Assembly (NCBI GenBank): GCA_007118495.1
Contig: SKRM01000050.1
Span: 1-64,000 of the forward strand
Reading direction: 5' to 3'
Length of the DNA: 64,000 nucleotides
Source of the DNA: Bacteroidales bacterium
GTDB taxonomy: Bacteria > Bacteroidota > Bacteroidia > Bacteroidales > UBA7960
Under the pieces are notes generated by a model. It had not been told where the DNA came from, searched no databases, and was given only the letters and a program-made list of their open reading frames with translations. Each line of letters starts with the position of its first letter. The first letter of the stretch is position 1. The position numbers were made by a program, and so were the translations under genes. Shown in pieces: positions 18,673 to 28,936 of the stretch.

Positions 18673-19926
18673 ATGGAAAGCAGGATAAAAAACAAACGGG
18701 TTTTAGGAATTAATGGCTTAGGTCGAATCGGCAAACTTACCCTCTGGCACCAATTGGTGACCCGGTATTTTGATGGCGCCGTTATAAACGTTGGCCGCGA
18801 AGTAGGTACCTCACTGGAGCATATTGTCCAGGCAATTGAAACTGATTCTACTTATGGAAATATCTCCAGGTTTATTTATGGAGTGGGAAAAGCCCATAAG
18901 TCTTTTGAAATCATTGATGAGTCTGAAGGATTGCTGGCTTTTGATGGTTTTTTCATCAAGGTGCTCCGTCAGCATCGTAATCCTTCAGAGATCAGGTGGA
19001 AAGATAATGGAGTAAGTATCGTGGTTGATTGTACCGGACAATTTAATGATCCTACACAGTCAGCTGACTCTGCCAAAGGAAGCCTTAGGGGGCATCTTGA
19101 AGCCGGAGCCAGATTGGTAATCTTGAGTGCACCCTTTAAAATAAAAGACAAAGCGAAAAAGACACCCGACGACAGTGCCATGATGGTTTATGGGATCAAT
19201 CACCTTGATTTTTCGCCCGCAAAACACCGGCTGGTCTCAGCCGCAAGCTGTACAACAACCGGACTGGCCCACATGCTCTATCCACTTCTTGATCGAGAAG
19301 AAACGTCACAGATTATGACCGCATCAATGTCGACGGTACATGCTGCCACAAATTCGCAAAATGTGCTGGATGCTGTACCCAAAGCCATGGCTTCTGACCT
19401 TCGAAAAAACAGATCTGTGCTTAACAACATTATAGTTTCAACAACCGGAGCTGCCAAAGCCCTGGAGAGAATCATGCCCCAGATTGAAGAAATTGGCTTT
19501 ATGGCTGACTCTGTGCGTATTCCAACCAATACAGTTTCACTGATCATTCTGAACATTACCTTTAATTCAAAAATGAACGAAAAAGGCGAGCCCGTAGTCA
19601 ACAAAAAATTCCTTGACAGTGTTTATAAAGAAGCAGCCACTGGCCCACAGAAAGGTTTGCTGGTCTATAGTCACAAACAAAATGTATCGGCCGATCTGAT
19701 GGGATTCTCAGCGGCAGTTGTAATTGAAGGTCATGAAACACATACACGTACAGGCTTTATGCATTTACCAGAGGAGGTATTGACAAGTCACGGCCTTTCA
19801 GCAGGAAAGGATCTCCATTTGCCGGTAACCCATGCAAAAATATTCGGATGGTATGACAATGAGTATGGCAGCTATGTAACCACAATGGGAAAATTAATCA
19901 AATACCTCGATCAAAACCTACAATAA
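18673..19926 (+). CDS. Divergent type I glyceraldehyde-3-phosphate dehydrogenase-like protein
   Basis: 417 residues against ~335 for ordinary GAPDH. The Rossmann motif GINGLGRIGK (12-21), catalytic C193 in SAASCTTT, H223 in TVHAATNSQ, TTGAAKA and the terminal WYDNEYGSY are all recognisable, so the catalytic pair is intact. Extra length lies before the Cys and inside the C-terminal half. The usual A-I-N-D stretch that binds the NAD ribose reads V-I-N-V40-G-R42, losing the Asp and gaining an Arg two residues on; this suggests NADP or another cofactor preference. It may oxidise a phosphorylated aldehyde other than glyceraldehyde-3-phosphate. It lies 30 bases downstream of the PPDK-like gene, probably in one operon with hydF-hydE. 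Confidence 0.85.
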   Translation: MESRIKNKRVLGINGLGRIGKLTLWHQLVTRYFDGAVINVGREVGTSLEHIVQAIETDSTYGNISRFIYGVGKAHKSFEIIDESEGLLAFDGFFIKVLRQHRNPSEIRWKDNGVSIVVDCTGQFNDPTQSADSAKGSLRGHLEAGARLVILSAPFKIKDKAKKTPDDSAMMVYGINHLDFSPAKHRLVSAASCTTTGLAHMLYPLLDREETSQIMTASMSTVHAATNSQNVLDAVPKAMASDLRKNRSVLNNIIVSTTGAAKALERIMPQIEEIGFMADSVRIPTNTVSLIILNITFNSKMNEKGEPVVNKKFLDSVYKEAATGPQKGLLVYSHKQNVSADLMGFSAAVVIEGHETHTRTGFMHLPEEVLTSHGLSAGKDLHLPVTHAKIFGWYDNEYGSYVTTMGKLIKYLDQNLQ

Positions 19927-19973
19927 AAACCAAACCCTTAACCCCATAACCCATAAACTCACTAACTGTTTAA

Positions 19974-20099
19974 CCTTCAAACGCGGCGAAGCCGCCTAAC
20001 TTTCAAACTTTCAAACCTTCAAACGCGGCGAAGCCGCCTAACTTTCAAACCAGCGAACCTTCAAACGCGGCGAAGCCGCCTAACTTTCAAACTTTCAAA
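19974..20099 (+). repeat. 42-bp tandem repeat x3, each carrying a GCGGC-GAA-GCCGC hairpin
   Basis: Three copies start at 19974, 20016 and 20058, exactly 42 bases apart. Each has an identical 35-base core and a 7-base linker (TTTCAAA, CAGCGAA, TTTCAAA). The core contains the perfect hairpin GCGGC-GAA-GCCGC (first copy 19983-19995), flanked by octamer-like AAACTTTC and AACCTTC words. The array ends 8 bases before the ATG of the flavodiiron gene. The words match the octamer array before hydE. The 42-base period is close to four DNA turns, so the three hairpins face one side of the helix. Confidence 0.96.
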
Positions 20100-20107
20100 C
20101 CCTTAAT

Positions 20108-21340
20108 ATGAAACTAGTAAAAGATATAAAGCAGCCGGATACCCAGGTGTTGGAGATAACTCCTGATGTAAAATGGGTAGGAGTAATAGACTATGATATC
20201 GTCACCTTTGATGTGGTGATGGAGACTGAATATGGAACTACCTACAATTCATATTTTATTGATGCAGATAAAAAAGCCCTGGTAGAAACCAGCAAGGAAA
20301 AATTCTGGGATGTTTACCTGGCCAAACTTATCCAGGTAACCAATCCTGCAGAGCTCGAATACATCATACTGAACCATACAGAGCCTGACCATAGCGGTAA
20401 TCTGGCTAATTTGCTGGAGCTGGCTCCAGAAGCCACTGTTGTTGGTACACGACTTGCCATTAGCTACCTGAAAGATTTTTTAGGCAAAGATTTCAGACAT
20501 ATGATTGTTAAAGACGGCGACACACTTAGCCTGGGAAACAAAACCCTGCGTTTTATCGGTGCGGCCAATCTGCACTGGCCAGACAGCATGTATACTTACC
20601 TTGAAGAGGATAAATTGCTTTTTACCTGCGACTCATTCGGATGTCACTATGCGCATCCCGAAATGATCGATAATAAGGTTGGTGACTTCAGCGATGCTTT
20701 CAAATATTATTTTGACGTTATATTAAAGCCTTTCAGTAAGTTCTTATTAAAGGCCATAGAGAAAATCAGGCCATTGGAAATCAATGCTGTGCTTACAGGT
20801 CATGGTCCTTTGTTGCTTCATGACTGGAAAAAATGGGTTGATCTTTCAGAAAACTACGCAAAAGAGGCCGTTCAGACACCCCAAAAAGATCATGTATTTA
20901 TTCCTTACGTGTCTGCATACCATAACACCGGAATAATGGCTGAGGCCATCCGTGATGGAATTTTGAGTGTTGGTGAGTTTACTGTTGAAGTTGCAGACAT
21001 TGAAACCATGCCATTGGGCGATGTTGATGAGAGGGTGGCGAAAAGCAGTGCCATTATAGTGGGCTGTCCAACCATAAACCAGAATATTCTGCTGCCGATA
21101 TACAAACTTTTTGCGGTTATCAGCCCCATCAGAGATAACCGGAAAATAGGAGGATCGTTTGGATCATACGGATGGAGTGGAGAGGCCGGTAAACTGATAA
21201 ATTCGACGCTTGGCAACCTGAAACTGGACGTGCAAGGTGATGGTGTATTTATTAAATTTACACCCCATGAGGATGAATACAGGCTTTGTTATGAATATGG
21301 CAAGCAAATTGCGGACAAAATGTTAGCCAGTAAATTATAA
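20108..21340 (+). CDS. Flavodiiron protein (FprA family A-type flavoprotein)
   Basis: 410 residues. The N-terminal MBL-like domain binds a diiron centre and has all ligands: H90, E92 and D94 in HTEPDH, H156 in HWPD, D175 in CDSFG and H232 in TGHGP. The C-terminal flavodoxin domain (about 250-405) binds FMN (AIIVGCPTINQN, SFGSYGWSGEA). Family members reduce O2 to water and/or NO to N2O in anaerobes, protecting oxygen-labile enzymes. Location downstream of hydrogenase maturation genes fits protection of [FeFe]-hydrogenase or of radical SAM maturases, but that is inferred. No rubredoxin domain is fused. The 42-bp repeat array occupies its leader. Confidence 0.95.
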   Translation: MKLVKDIKQPDTQVLEITPDVKWVGVIDYDIVTFDVVMETEYGTTYNSYFIDADKKALVETSKEKFWDVYLAKLIQVTNPAELEYIILNHTEPDHSGNLANLLELAPEATVVGTRLAISYLKDFLGKDFRHMIVKDGDTLSLGNKTLRFIGAANLHWPDSMYTYLEEDKLLFTCDSFGCHYAHPEMIDNKVGDFSDAFKYYFDVILKPFSKFLLKAIEKIRPLEINAVLTGHGPLLLHDWKKWVDLSENYAKEAVQTPQKDHVFIPYVSAYHNTGIMAEAIRDGILSVGEFTVEVADIETMPLGDVDERVAKSSAIIVGCPTINQNILLPIYKLFAVISPIRDNRKIGGSFGSYGWSGEAGKLINSTLGNLKLDVQGDGVFIKFTPHEDEYRLCYEYGKQIADKMLASKL

Positions 21341-21344
21341 GCAG

Positions 21345-22172
21345 ATGCATAAGCAAATATGGATTTTGGTTTTACTGTTGTGGACATTTACTTCGTGTAC
21401 AGCTGGATTTCGACTGGCACGTAACTTTGTACAACAAGAAACCGATATCCATGTTCTTGTGTTGCCACCCCCAGGTCTGATCAAGACTTTTACGCCAGTG
21501 CACCCTGATAGCCTTGCCCCGGATATTTTTTTTGGTGTTGACCATGAATCGGCCCGTTTTGTTAATACGGTTGATGACTCAACATATATTCACCGTTTTA
21601 TACAGTCATTGGAGTACCACCTTGATTTACTTTATATCACCGTATATGGGCCGGATGAAATTGAAGAATTTTTTGAGCTTGAAATACCCGCTTATATATT
21701 TGCCGTTGGGCAGATGGAGTTGCTTGAGTATATTGAAGTGGAAAGACTTGAAGGGGTATACAGGGGTGATGTCTATACAGAATCGCTTGAACTAACTGTT
21801 CTTGAAAGCAACACGTGGTTCGAATTTGCCCGACTTCATGAGCCTGAAACGGAGGCACAGCTTTTGTTCTCGAGCCATATAACAGGTGACTTGGCTGATC
21901 CCCGTTTTATTGGAAGCGCGCGAACTGGCGGGGTAAGATTTGAGCCGGGCCTATACAGGTTATCAGAGCAAGATCTTTATGACCTGGCGTTTTTTAGTGG
22001 CCGGCAGAATGCCCATAATATTTTTGATCACCTGTTGAATCTTTATGTGGCCAAAGAGCTTGGGCAGAAGCCAAGGGTGATCTACCATTACGACATGCAG
22101 AATCATGCAATACGTGAGGTAGATGCCCCCGGGTTTATTCCAATCGGAAAGCCTGCACAGAACGATCACTGA
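21345..22172 (+). CDS. Hypothetical lipoprotein
   Basis: 275 residues with a type II signal peptide: hydrophobic residues 4-17 and lipobox F-T-S-C18, so it is predicted to be lipidated and anchored in the envelope. The mature part is acidic and shows no domain I recognise; it contains several short E/Y-rich stretches (ITVYGPDEIEEFFELEIPAY). It begins 4 bases after the flavodiiron stop, so it is probably the last gene of that operon. Its TGA abuts the TCA of the convergent tsaD, the two stops forming TGATCA at 22170-22175. Function unknown. Confidence 0.8.
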   Translation: MHKQIWILVLLLWTFTSCTAGFRLARNFVQQETDIHVLVLPPPGLIKTFTPVHPDSLAPDIFFGVDHESARFVNTVDDSTYIHRFIQSLEYHLDLLYITVYGPDEIEEFFELEIPAYIFAVGQMELLEYIEVERLEGVYRGDVYTESLELTVLESNTWFEFARLHEPETEAQLLFSSHITGDLADPRFIGSARTGGVRFEPGLYRLSEQDLYDLAFFSGRQNAHNIFDHLLNLYVAKELGQKPRVIYHYDMQNHAIREVDAPGFIPIGKPAQNDH

Positions 22173-23189
22173 TCAGGATCTATACCTGGTAAAAGGCGCT
22201 ACAGAGTGGTCTGCAAAATCTTTCCGCAGAAACTGATAATACCCTGATATGGCAATCATGGCAGCATTGTCTGTACAATACTCAAATTTGGGTATATATA
22301 CTTGCCAATTTCCGTTTGCTTGCTCTTGTATAAAAGCGTTTCGTAAACCTGAATTTGCAGAAACCCCGCCGGCCATGGCAATATGTCTGATGCCGGTTTC
22401 ATTCGAAGCCTTTCTGAGCTTATTCATCAGGATAGCTACAATGGTTGATTGAATGGATGCAGACAGGTCTTCTTTGTTGTTTTCGATAAAATTCTTGTCT
22501 TCTTTTAATTTATCGCGCAGAAAATAAAGAATGGAAGTTTTCAGTCCGCTGAAACTGAAGTCGAGCCCACCCACCTGCGGATGAGGAAAGGAGAATGCGG
22601 CCGGATTTCCCAAGCCGGCTAGTTTGTCTATAAGCGGACCGCCAGGGTAGGGTAAGCCCATGATTTTGGCGGCTTTGTCAAATGCTTCGCCTGCAGCATC
22701 GTCAATAGTTTGCCCTATAACTTTCATGTCATACGGACTCTCTACCCTGACAATTTGGGTGTGTCCGCCTGAAACAGTAAGACAAAGGAACGGAAAGACC
22801 GGAGCTTTTGGGTGATGTTCGTCTTCGATGAAAAGTGCCAGAATGTGGGCATGCATATGGTTAACCGTGATGAGGGGGATGTCAAGTGCCAGGGCGAAAG
22901 ATTTGGCAAATGAAGTTCCAACCAGCAGTGATCCCAAAAGCCCGGGGCCATTTGTAAATGCCACTGCACTGAGTTGATTTTTATGTATATTTGCTGCATG
23001 CAACGCCTTGCTAATGACTGGAATGATGTTTTGCTGATGTGCCCTTGAGGCAAGCTCTGGGACAACACCTCCAAATTCTTTATGTATATGTTGATTGGCG
23101 ATGAAGTTGGCAAGAATTTTGCGGTCTTTAATGATGGCCGCTGAGGTGTCATCACACGATGATTCAATACCCAGAATATAAATATCCAT
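22173..23189 (-). CDS. tsaD: tRNA N6-adenosine threonylcarbamoyltransferase TsaD
   Basis: Transfers threonylcarbamoyl from TC-AMP to A37 of ANN-reading tRNAs with TsaB and TsaE. The N-terminus GIESSCDDTS, GGVVPELASRAH and the metal-binding NHMHAH are the Kae1/TsaD hallmarks; TVSGGHTQIV and GGVSANSGLR complete the ASKHA nucleotide site. I place the start at ATG 23189 (MDIYILGIESS), which gives 338 residues and matches the family N-terminus; ATG 23216 would add nine atypical residues. A TAACTTTG box on the minus strand (23232-23239) lies upstream. Confidence 0.95.
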   Translation of the reverse strand: MDIYILGIESSCDDTSAAIIKDRKILANFIANQHIHKEFGGVVPELASRAHQQNIIPVISKALHAANIHKNQLSAVAFTNGPGLLGSLLVGTSFAKSFALALDIPLITVNHMHAHILALFIEDEHHPKAPVFPFLCLTVSGGHTQIVRVESPYDMKVIGQTIDDAAGEAFDKAAKIMGLPYPGGPLIDKLAGLGNPAAFSFPHPQVGGLDFSFSGLKTSILYFLRDKLKEDKNFIENNKEDLSASIQSTIVAILMNKLRKASNETGIRHIAMAGGVSANSGLRNAFIQEQANGNWQVYIPKFEYCTDNAAMIAISGYYQFLRKDFADHSVAPFTRYRS

Positions 23190-23231
23190 GATTTTAGCAA
23201 GAGTGTGGCCGCCCATTTTTTAGCCGGAGGA

Positions 23232-23239
23232 CAAAGTTA
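23232..23239 (-). promoter_or_regulatory. -7 box TAACTTTG for tsaD
   Basis: CAAAGTTA on +, hence TAACTTTG on the minus strand, fits TAnnTTTG. It lies 43 bases upstream of the ATG at 23189. No convincing TTTG element was seen 19-21 bases further up. The identical box precedes valS and the LptF/G gene. Confidence 0.4.
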
Positions 23240-23268
23240 TTAAAAAAGCACGAAAAATTCTGACAGGA

Positions 23269-26200
23269 TTGCTTGTAGCAATGATATTGTTTCCAGCACT
23301 GCTTTACGGCCTGCTGCAGAGCCAATATGTGCAAAATTTTCTGGTTCAACATATTGCAAACCATTTCTCTAAAGAGCTCGAAACGGAAATTTCTGTTGGC
23401 AAGGTTAATTTCAGGCTTTTTCGAACCCTTGTGCTTTCTGACGTAGAGCTTTATGACCAACAAGGGGTCCTCATGCTGGAAGCGCCTGAATTCATGGTGA
23501 ATATTGGCGATATCTCATTCAGAGACCGCACAATGCTTATTCGGAAACTCAAACTGGGGCATACATATGTAAATATTTACAGGCAGAAGGATGATCCCGA
23601 TTACAATTTTCAGTTTATTGTTGAATATTTTTCAAGGCAAACACCGCGCGTTACATCACGCAAACCCTGGCAAATCAGTATAGCCTCATTTGAATTGGTT
23701 AGAGCCGGCATCGTGCACAATGATTATCATATGGACGTTTCTGATGGGAGGCTTCATCATGCCAGGCTAAAAGTTGATGAGGTCTATCTGGCCATGAGAG
23801 ATTTTTCCGTGTCTGACAGTGTGTTGGTATTTGAGCTTGATTATTTGCAGGGAAAAGAATCGGGCGGGTTTAATATGAACTATCTTTCAGGAAGTTTTCA
23901 GATTGGCAGAACAGAAACCATCGCCCGTAATATGCTGCTATGGATGGATCAAACCAACCTGAGCATGGATCTGGACCTTTCATACGAAACTGGTTTAATC
24001 AAACAAAACGAAGGCATATCCCTTTCTGGATTTCAAGCATTTTTCAGGCCCTCTGTGGTTGATCTTACCCAAGTCAAATACTTACTTCCGCAATTACAAG
24101 GCTTGTCAGGAAATATGCAACTTGAAGGCGAATTGGTTGGAGATGCCCAATCAATTCATGGAAATCATATTGTTGTTGAATATGGTAACCACACTTCATT
24201 CAGGGGTTCATTTGAGCTTGAAGAATATACCAGTATACGTGATATGCATGGCCAGATACTGCTTGATGCCTTTGTTACTTCAGCCCGTGACCTTGAATCG
24301 TTCACACTGCCAGGTAAAGAAAGTCCCTTGTATATTAACATACCCGCTGAGGCTTATCGCCTGGGCAAGCTTATGGTAAATGGAAGCCTTGCGGGCAATA
24401 TTGACCAATTGGAGTTGGCCGGTGATCTTAGAACAGACATTGGTCGTATGCACGCCCGGTTTAATTTTCACAATTTACCAGAAGATAATATGTATCAATA
24501 CCGCGGTGAGCTTGAAACAATTGGATTTAATGCAGGATATTTTTCAGCTTCCGATAAGTTGCTGGGAAAGGTTGATATGCATATGCACATCGATGGCCGT
24601 GGAACAAGTCTGGATGATTTATACATGGATATTCTGGGCAAGGTGCATCATATTGATGTTTTGGGATATGAATACCGGAATGTTGATTTTGAAGGACAAT
24701 ACAGCGAGGGGCAATTAAGGAGTTTCTTTGTAGTAGATGACCCAAATCTATACCTTGATTTCAGGGGCGTGGCTGAACTTCAAACAGAAACCCCCGTTTT
24801 TGACGTGCGCATTGACATTGATCGTGCCGATCTGACCAAACTGAATATATTTCAGCGGGATAGTCTGTTTTCATCACATCTCTCCATTGCCCTGGATATT
24901 AAGCTGCAGGGCAGTACCCTGAATGATTTGGCTGGTGAGATAAAAATGGGAGATGTTCGCTATGGAGAAACTGCCTTGTACACAGAGAGACCAGATAGCC
25001 TCCAGCTGTTATTCCAAACAGACAGCATCTATATCAACAGTGAGGCCTGGGGGGAGCATACCAGGCATGTACGGTTCAGATCAGATTTTTTGGACGCTGA
25101 TCTGCATGGCTCCATTTTTTATGATCAGTTGATAAACTCCATGGCTCTGTACTCAGGCAGTTACCTGCCATCGCTGTTTACCAACGGGTCATTCATAGAT
25201 AATGGATATGGCTTGCAGCAGGATGTAACATTCTCTTTCAGAATGAAGAACACAGAAGTATTGACTTCTCTGTTCTTCCCTTTCATAAGTATCAGTGAAG
25301 GGGCCTGGGTAAATGGCTTGTTCAGCACAAATGACAATTTGTTCGAAATACAGTCGGAGGCCGATTGGATGACTTTTTCAGGGTACAGGTTCAAAGACTG
25401 GCAAGCCAGCGCCAAACCTTTTGACGACAAATTTATATTGCAGATAAACAGCAATAAGTTTCTGCTTACAGACAGTCTTCATCTGGATCAACTACAGCTG
25501 CATACCACCATTGGATCTGATTCAGTAAATGTGTCATTATTATGGTCAGACACCACTTTGGATAATGGCTCACATGGACAGGTCAATGGATTGCTCCGCA
25601 TTTTTAGTCCCCGGTATGCCATATTTAATTTTCATGAGTCTAAAGCCAGTGTAAACGGTGATTCCTGGATAATTGACACAGAAAATCAGATCATCCTTGA
25701 TTCAGCCAGAATAGAAGTTCATCAACTAATGGTGTACCATGAAGACCAGTTTATGGAGATCGATGGCGTATTCAGTACTGACCCCACCGACATGATGACC
25801 CTTTCATTTTCAAGATTTGATATGGTTTATTCAGATATACTGATGGGGCACAGGAATTTTGAATTCAGGGGACTAATGGACGGCTACCTTGACTTTAAGG
25901 GCATATTTCAGCCTTTCAGCATTGGGGCAAGTCTGTATATTGAAGACTTTTCATTCAACAGTACCAGGCTTGGTGATTTTAGCCTGCAAAGTATCTGGGA
26001 GCGTGAAGCCGGCCTGTTTAACGTTGAGGGTATGATTGTTGACCATACGGATGAGCATCAGAATACTCCACTGCGTATTTCTGGCAGGCTCTACCCTGGA
26101 GGTCAGGCTGATTTTTTTGACCTTGACTTTGATTTGCATGATATGCCATTGGAAGTCTGGACAACATATATGCGTGGATTTGCAAGTGAGTTCAGGGGGA

Positions 26201-27729
26201 ATGGTACGGGTGATCTTCACCTCGGAGGCACTTTGCAGAACCCCGAATTAACCGGATTGGTTAGTGCCAGCGGATCAGGATTCTTTATTCCCTATCTGAA
26301 CAATAGCTTTAGCTTTACCCATGATGTGGAGTTTTTTGGTGATTATTTTGGTTTTGAAGATATGGCCCTCTATGATACATTGGGTAATTCTGCAAAGGTT
26401 TCTGGCAGAATCATGCACCAGGCATTCAAAGACTTTGCACTGGATATATGGCTGCAACCCGACAGAATGCTCATTTTTAACACTACGTCAAGGCATAACA
26501 ATATGTTTTATGGTCAAGCCTTTGTTTCAGGCATGGCTCATATTCACGGTCCGGTTAACAATATCACCATGGATATCAGTGCGCGCACGAATCGGGGTAC
26601 CAGGATATTCCTCCCCCTGAATTATTCGGGTGATGTGAGAGAAAATACTTTCATCTCATTTGTCAGCAAAGCCGAAGAACTTCAGTTTCCTGTTTTTGTT
26701 GCCATGGATATGCCCGGTGGCGTTGCAGTGAACTTTGACCTTGAAGTTACCCCTGAAGCCGAAGTGCAGCTCATGTTTGATTCACAATTTGGTGATATAA
26801 TCCGCAGCAGGGGGGCAGGTAGCCTCAGGCTTGAGGCTACACCGCAAGGAGCTTTCAATATTTATGGAGATTATAATATTGAAGACGGTGAATACTTCTT
26901 TAATCTGCAGAACATCATTAACAAAAGATTTCGCATTGCCCAGGGCAGCCAGATAAGGTGGTCAGGCGACCTCAATGATGCTGATGTGGAGTTGGAGGCC
27001 TCATACCGACTGCGCACACCCTTGTATGACCTGGTGGCTTCAGAGGGCATGGCACCGGATATGATTGAGGCTTACAGAAGGAGAACCCAGGTTGAAACCA
27101 TTCTGATACTTGAGGACAAGCTGTTTAATCCATTGATATCTTTTGATATAAGGGTTCCCGGCGGAGATGAAACCACCCGTGACCTGATTGAAAGGGTCAT
27201 TACTACCGAACAAGAAATGAACAGGCAGGTTTTCTCGTTGCTGGTAATCAACCGTTTTATGCCTACCACTACAGACCAATACAATACGGCACTTGGTTTT
27301 GGTGTGGGAAATACTTCTTCAGAACTTCTTTCAAATCAGTTAAGTAACTGGTTGACGCAAATCAGTTCAGATTTTGATATTGGGGTAAATTACAGACCTG
27401 GTGATGAAATTACCAGCCAGGAAGTTGAACTTGCACTTTCAACCCAATTATTTGATGACAGGGTAACCATAGACGGGAATTTTGGGGTGGCCGGCAACCA
27501 GACAGCCACTGGTTACAGCACCCAGGGTGCCAGCCAGATTATTGGTGATGTAAATGTTGAAGTGAAAATTACACCTGAGGGTAAATTCAGGGTAAAAGCT
27601 TTTAACAGATCAAACACATTTGATATTATCAATACCAACGCTCCTTATACTCAGGGAATAGGTGTTTTTTACCGCCGTGAGTTTGATAGTCTTGAAGAGT
27701 TGTTTCGCAGATCGGTCAGATCAGAATGA
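23269..27729 (+). CDS. TamB-like translocation and assembly module protein (DUF490)
   Basis: 1486 residues or slightly more. An N-terminal membrane anchor is followed by a very long periplasmic region predicted as beta-rich, AsmA/TamB-like, ending in the DUF490 region ([20 protein letters not shown], then [19 protein letters not shown]). TamB-type proteins span the periplasm and move phospholipid and/or help outer-membrane protein assembly with a BamA-family partner. The listed start is TTG 23269; the frame is open back to 23224 without ATG. Upstream in-frame codons encode IKKARKIL, the positively charged flank expected before the anchor, so the true start may be ATT 23239 after GGAGG. The 3' end overlaps ribBA (convergent) by 9 bases. 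Confidence 0.9.
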   Translation: MLVAMILFPALLYGLLQSQYVQNFLVQHIANHFSKELETEISVGKVNFRLFRTLVLSDVELYDQQGVLMLEAPEFMVNIGDISFRDRTMLIRKLKLGHTYVNIYRQKDDPDYNFQFIVEYFSRQTPRVTSRKPWQISIASFELVRAGIVHNDYHMDVSDGRLHHARLKVDEVYLAMRDFSVSDSVLVFELDYLQGKESGGFNMNYLSGSFQIGRTETIARNMLLWMDQTNLSMDLDLSYETGLIKQNEGISLSGFQAFFRPSVVDLTQVKYLLPQLQGLSGNMQLEGELVGDAQSIHGNHIVVEYGNHTSFRGSFELEEYTSIRDMHGQILLDAFVTSARDLESFTLPGKESPLYINIPAEAYRLGKLMVNGSLAGNIDQLELAGDLRTDIGRMHARFNFHNLPEDNMYQYRGELETIGFNAGYFSASDKLLGKVDMHMHIDGRGTSLDDLYMDILGKVHHIDVLGYEYRNVDFEGQYSEGQLRSFFVVDDPNLYLDFRGVAELQTETPVFDVRIDIDRADLTKLNIFQRDSLFSSHLSIALDIKLQGSTLNDLAGEIKMGDVRYGETALYTERPDSLQLLFQTDSIYINSEAWGEHTRHVRFRSDFLDADLHGSIFYDQLINSMALYSGSYLPSLFTNGSFIDNGYGLQQDVTFSFRMKNTEVLTSLFFPFISISEGAWVNGLFSTNDNLFEIQSEADWMTFSGYRFKDWQASAKPFDDKFILQINSNKFLLTDSLHLDQLQLHTTIGSDSVNVSLLWSDTTLDNGSHGQVNGLLRIFSPRYAIFNFHESKASVNGDSWIIDTENQIILDSARIEVHQLMVYHEDQFMEIDGVFSTDPTDMMTLSFSRFDMVYSDILMGHRNFEFRGLMDGYLDFKGIFQPFSIGASLYIEDFSFNSTRLGDFSLQSIWEREAGLFNVEGMIVDHTDEHQNTPLRISGRLYPGGQADFFDLDFDLHDMPLEVWTTYMRGFASEFRGNGTGDLHLGGTLQNPELTGLVSASGSGFFIPYLNNSFSFTHDVEFFGDYFGFEDMALYDTLGNSAKVSGRIMHQAFKDFALDIWLQPDRMLIFNTTSRHNNMFYGQAFVSGMAHIHGPVNNITMDISARTNRGTRIFLPLNYSGDVRENTFISFVSKAEELQFPVFVAMDMPGGVAVNFDLEVTPEAEVQLMFDSQFGDIIRSRGAGSLRLEATPQGAFNIYGDYNIEDGEYFFNLQNIINKRFRIAQGSQIRWSGDLNDADVELEASYRLRTPLYDLVASEGMAPDMIEAYRRRTQVETILILEDKLFNPLISFDIRVPGGDETTRDLIERVITTEQEMNRQVFSLLVINRFMPTTTDQYNTALGFGVGNTSSELLSNQLSNWLTQISSDFDIGVNYRPGDEITSQEVELALSTQLFDDRVTIDGNFGVAGNQTATGYSTQGASQIIGDVNVEVKITPEGKFRVKAFNRSNTFDIINTNAPYTQGIGVFYRREFDSLEELFRRSVRSE

Positions 27730-28923
27730 ATGCCCCAGTTTTGTCCTTTTAGTTTCAATATAAATCTTGCAATAATCTGTGGTTTTGACAATGATTGGGA
27801 TGTTTTCAGTGATCTCAATGCCATACCCTGTCAGGCCTGTCTTTTTTCCGGGATTATTGGTGATTAATTTGATTTTTGTAGCCCCCAGATCTCGCAATAT
27901 TTGTGCACCTATTCCATAGTCCCGTTCATCAGCTTTAAACCCCAGTTCGATATTGGCCTCGACAGTATCCATGCCTTTTTCCTGAAGATGGTAAGCCTTT
28001 AGCTTATTAAGCAGACCGATACCCCGGCCTTCTTGATTCATGTACAGTACAACGCCTCGCCCGTCTTTTTCAACCATTTCCATGGCTTTATGAAGCTGGC
28101 CTCCGCAGTCACACTTGCACGAGCCAAAAATATCCCCGGTAATGCAAGAAGAATGTACCCTTACCAGAATCTCTTCGCCTGCCAGCCATTCTCCTTTGGT
28201 AAGTGCCAGATGGAGTTTCCCATTGGTTGTTTGCTTGTAAGCTGTTAGCTTAAAGTGTCCCCATTCAGTGGGAAGGTCAACGGTGATTTCTCTTGAGATC
28301 AGGCTGTCATTTTTGATGCGGTAAGCTATGAGGTCTTCAATTGAAATGATTTTCAGATCAAATTTTTTTGCGATTACAAGCAAGTCGGGCAGTCTGGCCA
28401 TGCTTCCGTCTTCATTCATAATCTCAACAAGAGCTCCTGCAGGCTGAAGCCCGGCCAATCTGGCCAGATCAATGGAGGCTTCGGTATGACCGGCTCTTTG
28501 AAGCACCCCTCCCTCGCGGGCCCGCAGTGGAAAAATATGGCCCGGTCTGCCCAGGTCTTCAGGCTTTGTGTCCGGATCAGCCAATGCCTTTACAGTTTTT
28601 GCCCTGTCTGAAGCGGAAATGCCGGTTGTACAGCCTTTACCCTTTAAGTCAACAGAAACGGTAAAGGGTGTCTCATGAATGGCTGTGTTTTTGGGAACCA
28701 TCAAGTCAAGGTCCATTTGCTCGCACCTCTGCCTGGTGATAGGTGCACAAATTAATCCGCGGCCGTGGGTGGCCATGAAATTAATGATTTCAGGTGTGAT
28801 GGTCTCGGCAGCTGCAATAAAATCACCTTCATTTTCGCGGTTTTCATCGTCAACAACTATGACGACTTTTCCGGCCTTGATGTCTTCAATGGCCGACTCT
28901 ATGGTGTTAAAAGTCTCTTGCAT
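27721..28923 (-). CDS. ribBA: Bifunctional DHBP synthase / GTP cyclohydrolase II (RibBA)
   Basis: 400 residues joining two riboflavin-pathway enzymes. Residues 1-200 form 3,4-dihydroxy-2-butanone-4-phosphate synthase ([38 protein letters not shown]). Residues 205-400 form GTP cyclohydrolase II with zinc-binding Cys residues in [18 protein letters not shown] and the NQEGRGIGL loop. Both active sites look intact. The gene starts 13 bases after the stop of the upstream glycosyltransferase gene, so it may be the last gene of the minus-strand transcript from 32792. The 3' end overlaps tamB by 9 bases tail to tail. Confidence 0.96.
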   Translation of the reverse strand: MQETFNTIESAIEDIKAGKVVIVVDDENRENEGDFIAAAETITPEIINFMATHGRGLICAPITRQRCEQMDLDLMVPKNTAIHETPFTVSVDLKGKGCTTGISASDRAKTVKALADPDTKPEDLGRPGHIFPLRAREGGVLQRAGHTEASIDLARLAGLQPAGALVEIMNEDGSMARLPDLLVIAKKFDLKIISIEDLIAYRIKNDSLISREITVDLPTEWGHFKLTAYKQTTNGKLHLALTKGEWLAGEEILVRVHSSCITGDIFGSCKCDCGGQLHKAMEMVEKDGRGVVLYMNQEGRGIGLLNKLKAYHLQEKGMDTVEANIELGFKADERDYGIGAQILRDLGATKIKLITNNPGKKTGLTGYGIEITENIPIIVKTTDYCKIYIETKRTKLGHSF

Positions 28924-28936
28924 TTCATTTGTGTCG

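Noticed and set aside
19974-20099. Possible CRISPR-like array with palindromic repeats
   Set aside because: Only three units with 7-base linkers, two of them identical; not spacer-sized and no cas genes.
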